Positions 34,438-38,006 of a stretch of DNA of 38,006 nt are shown here, in pieces (the first letter of the stretch is position 1; each line of letters starts with the position of its first letter). The translations under genes and the position numbers were made by a program. The DNA lies in NCBI GenBank assembly GCA_023412195.1, contig JAEYNZ010000160.1:1-38006 (forward strand), written 5' to 3'. This stretch comes from Bacteroidota bacterium (GTDB lineage Bacteria; Bacteroidota; Bacteroidia; Bacteroidales; Prolixibacteraceae). The notes below the pieces were generated by a model. It was not told the DNA's origin, did not search any database, and saw nothing but the letters and a program-made list of their open reading frames with translations.

Positions 34438-36507
34438 TTACCTTGAAAACTGCAGCCAGTCGATGCCGGCCATGTTTCCGGGCCTGGCATTTGGGTCGGA
34501 ACCCAGGATCTTCACAGAAAAGATATGTTCGCCCTTGTTAAGCATCTGCCTGCCCAGGTTTACCTGCCGGGTAATCACACCATCGGGGTGATAGCCGTTA
34601 AACCTGCTGCCGACCGGTCTGCCATCGAGGTAGAGCTGGACGATGCCATAGTCGATGGCCATTGTCAGCTGTGCAGAGATGGTGTAGTTGCCATCTTCTT
34701 CAAGGATGAACTTTGTAAGCAGTTCATCACCGGTGTTGCCATGCTGCCACCAAAGCTGATCGTTGCCACTCCAACCGTAATTGCCCGACTGGACGCCGGC
34801 TGTTCCCGAGGGTGTGAGGAAGATTTCGAGGTTTTCACCTTCGATCCGGCCATTTTCATCCACTACGGGGGGATAAATATCGGAACGGTCGGTCATGACT
34901 TTGTTACGGACGGCTTCGGGATTGGTCCGTACATTGGTTTCAACTCCCGGCCGTGCATACCAGAATGAAGACATTGCAAAGTTTACTGTTGTTTTTACCC
35001 AGTGCCAAAGTTCGATGTCAGATTGTATTTCATTTTGAAATGGAATGGCATCGAGCGTACGGTAACGCATGTTGACCGACATCCCAGGGGTGAGGTTACC
35101 CGCACCTGAAGGCTGGGCAATGAGCGGGTGCGTGAAATTCTCGGGGCGGCACCATGCATAGCCGTAATAATCTTCGGTGCCTGTACCAATGAATGACGGA
35201 AAGGATTCACCATCTACATAAATTTTTTCATCGCCTTCCCCCCACCAGGCATGGGAGGTGTTAAATACAGTGATTGCATCGCCGGCGTAAAGCCCCTGCC
35301 CTTTCAGATCAACAAAATTGACATCAAAATGCCAGTCGTCACCTTCGGCTTCCTCATCCTTTGCCGTGCTGATCATGTAATGTTCATGCCATGCAGCACC
35401 AAAGAACATGCTCGAGTTATCCCATTTATAATTTTCCAGTGCCACTGAGGCTTCAATGAATACCTCTTCTTCACCATGGTTAATAAAACTGATTTCAACA
35501 TTTTCATTAAAAGGCATGAGCCATGATGATTCCATGACTCCATCATCTGAAACCCGGGTGTACAGAGTTTTTGAAGGATATATTTGGTAACCTGTTCCAA
35601 AAAAGTCACCCACAGGAATCCAAACAGTCTGTTCACCATCGAAAGCAATGGCAAGAACAGTCGATCTGAGTGCCTGCTGCAGGTTTTGGGCTTCCAGCTT
35701 AGCTGTCAGCCATGATACAGCTTTTCCCTGTTCCTCAAAATTAAACTTGAGCGATTCACCCGGAGTAAGAATTTTCTTTTCTGATCCTGCATTTTCAGCA
35801 GGTTTTGAATATCCTGCAAGCAAAACCTCTCCGGTTGACCGGATCAGCTCCCTGTTTTTGTCGATAACATCCCAGCTAAGGCTTTCTACTTCGACATTAT
35901 TTTCATATGTGCGGTAGCAGATATTGTAGTATATGCTCGGCACCATCCGGTTATTTTCCATTCTGACTGCATCGCACTCGTATGTAATTTTACAGTGTTT
36001 TCCATAGGGTAAGGGCAGATAAAGGTTATGCCCTCTTTGCTCATATTCAGTTTCAGGGGAAACAGATGCAGCAAGAGGTTCAGATGCTATCATTTCTCCG
36101 CTGAGCAGTTCCAGGATATCGCCCTGAATTACAGGCTCAGGGTTGTTGTCGATATAAACCCGGACGATTCCGCCGGCAGCTCCTTCTCCGGCAAAAGTCA
36201 TCCACCAGCGTACCACGGCACCCGGGCCTTCAGCATCGAACATTACAAATTCACGCCTGCCGTTATTTTCTTCACGGATGAACTGCGTGTAGTCGTCGTT
36301 GGCAAACCATCCCGGTTCATCAGGAGCTGTACTTCTGCGGTCGTAGCTGCTAAACTGCTTCAGTGTAAAAGCCTGCTGTGGCAGCCGTGTAAGCAACTCC
36401 CTGTCTGTCATTTCGTGAAGGAGGGAAGCCATTGTAACTGTTTCGCTTTTACATGAAGAGAGTAAAAGAGAGATGATTATTCCGGAGAAAATAATAGTAC
36501 GGCTCAT
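34438..36507 (-). CDS. GH172 (DUF2961) family glycoside hydrolase, lipoprotein
   Basis: The 689-residue product has a type II signal ending LLLSSC (Cys19). It is a DUF2961 protein: a jelly-roll N-terminal part (AEGPGAVVRWWMTF, VRVYIDN), then AWWGEGDEKIYVDGE and PSFIGTGTEDYYGYAW. Glu424 (GEGDEK) and Glu445 (GTEDYYG) are 21 residues apart, the spacing I recall for the acid/base and nucleophile of the characterised fructofuranosidase of this family (Glu270/Glu291). The C-terminal 110 residues form an extra beta-sandwich (QLTMAIDYGIVQLYLDGRP). GH172 enzymes act on furanosides such as difructose anhydride and D-arabinan, so a furanose-containing glycan is a fair guess. It is 45 nt after the acyltransferase-like gene and probably co-transcribed. 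Confidence 0.88.
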   Translation of the reverse strand: MSRTIIFSGIIISLLLSSCKSETVTMASLLHEMTDRELLTRLPQQAFTLKQFSSYDRRSTAPDEPGWFANDDYTQFIREENNGRREFVMFDAEGPGAVVRWWMTFAGEGAAGGIVRVYIDNNPEPVIQGDILELLSGEMIASEPLAASVSPETEYEQRGHNLYLPLPYGKHCKITYECDAVRMENNRMVPSIYYNICYRTYENNVEVESLSWDVIDKNRELIRSTGEVLLAGYSKPAENAGSEKKILTPGESLKFNFEEQGKAVSWLTAKLEAQNLQQALRSTVLAIAFDGEQTVWIPVGDFFGTGYQIYPSKTLYTRVSDDGVMESSWLMPFNENVEISFINHGEEEVFIEASVALENYKWDNSSMFFGAAWHEHYMISTAKDEEAEGDDWHFDVNFVDLKGQGLYAGDAITVFNTSHAWWGEGDEKIYVDGESFPSFIGTGTEDYYGYAWCRPENFTHPLIAQPSGAGNLTPGMSVNMRYRTLDAIPFQNEIQSDIELWHWVKTTVNFAMSSFWYARPGVETNVRTNPEAVRNKVMTDRSDIYPPVVDENGRIEGENLEIFLTPSGTAGVQSGNYGWSGNDQLWWQHGNTGDELLTKFILEEDGNYTISAQLTMAIDYGIVQLYLDGRPVGSRFNGYHPDGVITRQVNLGRQMLNKGEHIFSVKILGSDPNARPGNMAGIDWLQFSR

Positions 36508-36552
36508 GATGAATTCTATTAATTAACACCATGAAAGATACAAAATTGAAGA

Positions 36553-37728
36553 TTACAATTTTAACCGGATGCCGATTTTTGCAAGGATGGCAGCAAAGCC
36601 AATCATGGCAAAAGCCCAGACCAGTGAACCAAGAATAACAAGTAGCGGGCTTTCAAGGTGTTTATAAAACAGCAGCGGAAACCCGGTCATCCAAACCGTG
36701 TAATATATGATATCGGGAGCCAGGTATGTTGTAAGTGAATTCTGCCCCGCAGGTTTGAACACTTCGCTCCACTTTGTTCTTCCCCATACGTCGAGGATCA
36801 GAAACAACAGGACAAAAAGCAGGATACTGATGCCTGTGCAGATCAGTCCCCAGCTGGGTGTTGCCCTTATTTTGGAGATGATGAACCAGTTACGGAGAAA
36901 GAATCCAGCCGCCAGTACCAGCATTCCCAAAGTTAATCCTGTATATGTAAACTTCTTCCATTGAGTAGCCCCGGTCTGGCGAAGCAGGAGGCTGAAAAAC
37001 AATCCTGACACTACCAGCAGCGGTGTGTTTCCACTGATGATCACCCCGAATACAGGCCGTAAAAATGAAAGGAAAGATAGCAGTCCCAATTGAGAGAGGA
37101 TATTCAACGCCAGAAACAGCAGCCAGAACATGCCAGTCTTCAGCAGGCTTTCCTTTGCGGCCAGGTATACCAGGGCGGTTGCAAAATACCCCCAGCCGAT
37201 CAAACCAAGAATGCCCCACCAGCCTGTTACAAGCCAACCCGGATTTTCAGCAGTTCCGCTACGGAAAATGACAACCAGTGCCAGCAGTCCTGCAAAGCCA
37301 AGCCCACGCAGAATAATGACGGCTGTCCGGGCCAGGTTCGTATACATATTCCAAATTAAAAAAACCGACATGTACATCAGGATTGCCCAAAGATTTTTGC
37401 TGATCCCGGTAAGCTCAGGATTCAATCGTGAAGTGTTGAGCATCAGAATTCCAATAATGAGCAGGCTGATTGTACGGATAATTATGTGCATTACAACCTG
37501 GAGAGTGGATTCTCCTTTTTTCAGGCGGCCACCGATTGCATATGGTACAGCCATGCCCACCATAAAAAGGAAACCGGGGAATACCCAGTCGGCCAGTCCC
37601 ATGCCATCATAGCCGGCTTCTGTATGTCCCAGCCACCATGGCACGTTTCGCATGTATAAATCATTTACAAATAACATCAGAAAGAGGGTAAGCCCGCGCA
37701 TGATGTCGATTGTCAGAATACGCTTCAC
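36553..37728 (-). CDS. NagX/HGSNAT-like multi-pass membrane acyltransferase (DUF5009-like)
   Basis: The 391-residue protein has about ten membrane helices. It begins IDIMRGLTLFLMLFVND and has DWVFPGFLFMVGMAVPYAIG, the signatures of the heparan-alpha-glucosaminide acetyltransferase/NagX and DUF5009 group. The start is GTG 37728, because the conserved IDIMRGL motif would be cut by a later ATG. Eukaryotic HGSNAT moves acetyl from cytosolic acetyl-CoA to a glucosamine on the other side of the membrane; bacterial homologues lie in amino-sugar loci. Its location beside a GH172 lipoprotein and near a PIG-L deacetylase suggests that acetyl groups on the sugar are edited. The exact role is inferred. 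Confidence 0.85.
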   Translation of the reverse strand: MKRILTIDIMRGLTLFLMLFVNDLYMRNVPWWLGHTEAGYDGMGLADWVFPGFLFMVGMAVPYAIGGRLKKGESTLQVVMHIIIRTISLLIIGILMLNTSRLNPELTGISKNLWAILMYMSVFLIWNMYTNLARTAVIILRGLGFAGLLALVVIFRSGTAENPGWLVTGWWGILGLIGWGYFATALVYLAAKESLLKTGMFWLLFLALNILSQLGLLSFLSFLRPVFGVIISGNTPLLVVSGLFFSLLLRQTGATQWKKFTYTGLTLGMLVLAAGFFLRNWFIISKIRATPSWGLICTGISILLFVLLFLILDVWGRTKWSEVFKPAGQNSLTTYLAPDIIYYTVWMTGFPLLFYKHLESPLLVILGSLVWAFAMIGFAAILAKIGIRLKL

Positions 37729-38006
37729 AGGTTTTGTTTTTAAAGTTTGCGATGAAGATAGGAAAATTCATTTAAGAAGGGAAGCAATGGGAAATGATTT
37801 GGTTAAACCTACAAAACTGCCTGAATACAATCGCATTCAATTATGATAATTCCGATATTTCATTTTTCAAAAAATGATTATATTACATTGTTGTCAGGTA
37901 AAATATTTAAAGCAATAAATTTTGAGATTTCTCACTTCGTTCGAGATGACAATCAGTTATTTATATATTTGGGAGGGGTAGGTTTGGGGCGTTTACGGCC
38001 ACCCAC
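37729..38006. other. Upstream region of the NagX-like gene, to window edge
   Basis: I see no supported gene in the last 278 bp. A REP-like repeat lies at 37924-37951. The last 40 nt are a G-rich segment (GGGAGGGGTAGGTTTGGGG) that may begin another repeat or mobile element beyond the edge. No promoter of the TAnnTTTG type was found. Confidence 0.4.
37924..37951. repeat. REP-like repeat (GAGATTTCTC...CGAGATGACA)
   Basis: The segment runs GAGATTTCTC, ACTTCGTT, CGAGATGACA with partial dyad symmetry (TCTC...GAGA). I have the impression that near-identical 28-nt strings occur many times in Bacteroidota intergenic DNA, but only one copy lies in this window, so this rests on memory. Confidence 0.4.

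Noticed and set aside
34286..34591. Plus-strand frame of 101 codons
   Set aside because: Covers the REP-like palindrome and the end of the GH172 gene in antisense; no protein-like pattern.

Overview
The window reads as a Bacteroidota chromosome, most likely a Bacteroidales/Marinilabiliales-type anaerobe. This rests on two SusC/SusD pairs, a Bacteroidetes-style TamA/TamB pair, lipoproteins with short SpII signals, scarce Shine-Dalgarno sequences, and several promoters of the TTTG / TAnnTTTG type. Assignment below phylum is inference. No tRNA, rRNA, CRISPR array or intact mobile element was seen.

Left part (1-6 kb): a nitrilase-family omega-amidase runs off the left edge. Next is a Zn/Cd/Pb-type P1B ATPase carrying two independent-looking lesions: an in-frame TAA just before the hinge motif, and Gly to Arg in the TGES motif. 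A coiled-coil lipoprotein, a CsbD-like protein overlapping a 49-residue membrane protein, and a YihY/BrkB membrane protein follow; this looks like envelope/stress housekeeping.

Middle (6-21 kb): a tamA-like Omp85 gene and tamB form an outer-membrane assembly operon, followed by an AraC-type regulator. An RRM protein and a cold-shock protein sit 10 nt apart behind an unusually long leader of about 250 nt. Then come elbB-tatD-tcdA as one unit, and a methionine operon: aspartokinase-like protein, metY, metA. MetA carries the acetyl-specific Glu111, matching MetY as an O-acetylhomoserine sulfhydrylase. The aspartokinase-like protein keeps the fold and two ACT domains but has lost several catalytic motifs. 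Its leader has a near-consensus promoter, a small in-frame ORF ending Ser-Met-Ala-Met-Arg, and mutually exclusive hairpins. Together these make a candidate new regulatory arrangement for methionine synthesis. A divergent fabI and a Phe-rich exported protein close this part.

Right part (22-38 kb): a glycan-utilisation region. It holds SusC/SusD pair 1, an exported beta-sandwich lipoprotein, SusC/SusD pair 2, a divergent exported PIG-L deacetylase, then (after about 1 kb of repeat- and remnant-rich DNA) a GH172 (DUF2961) lipoprotein and a NagX/HGSNAT-like membrane acyltransferase. The mix suggests import of an acetylated or furanoside-containing glycan, but the substrate cannot be read from sequence. 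No dedicated regulator lies in this locus.
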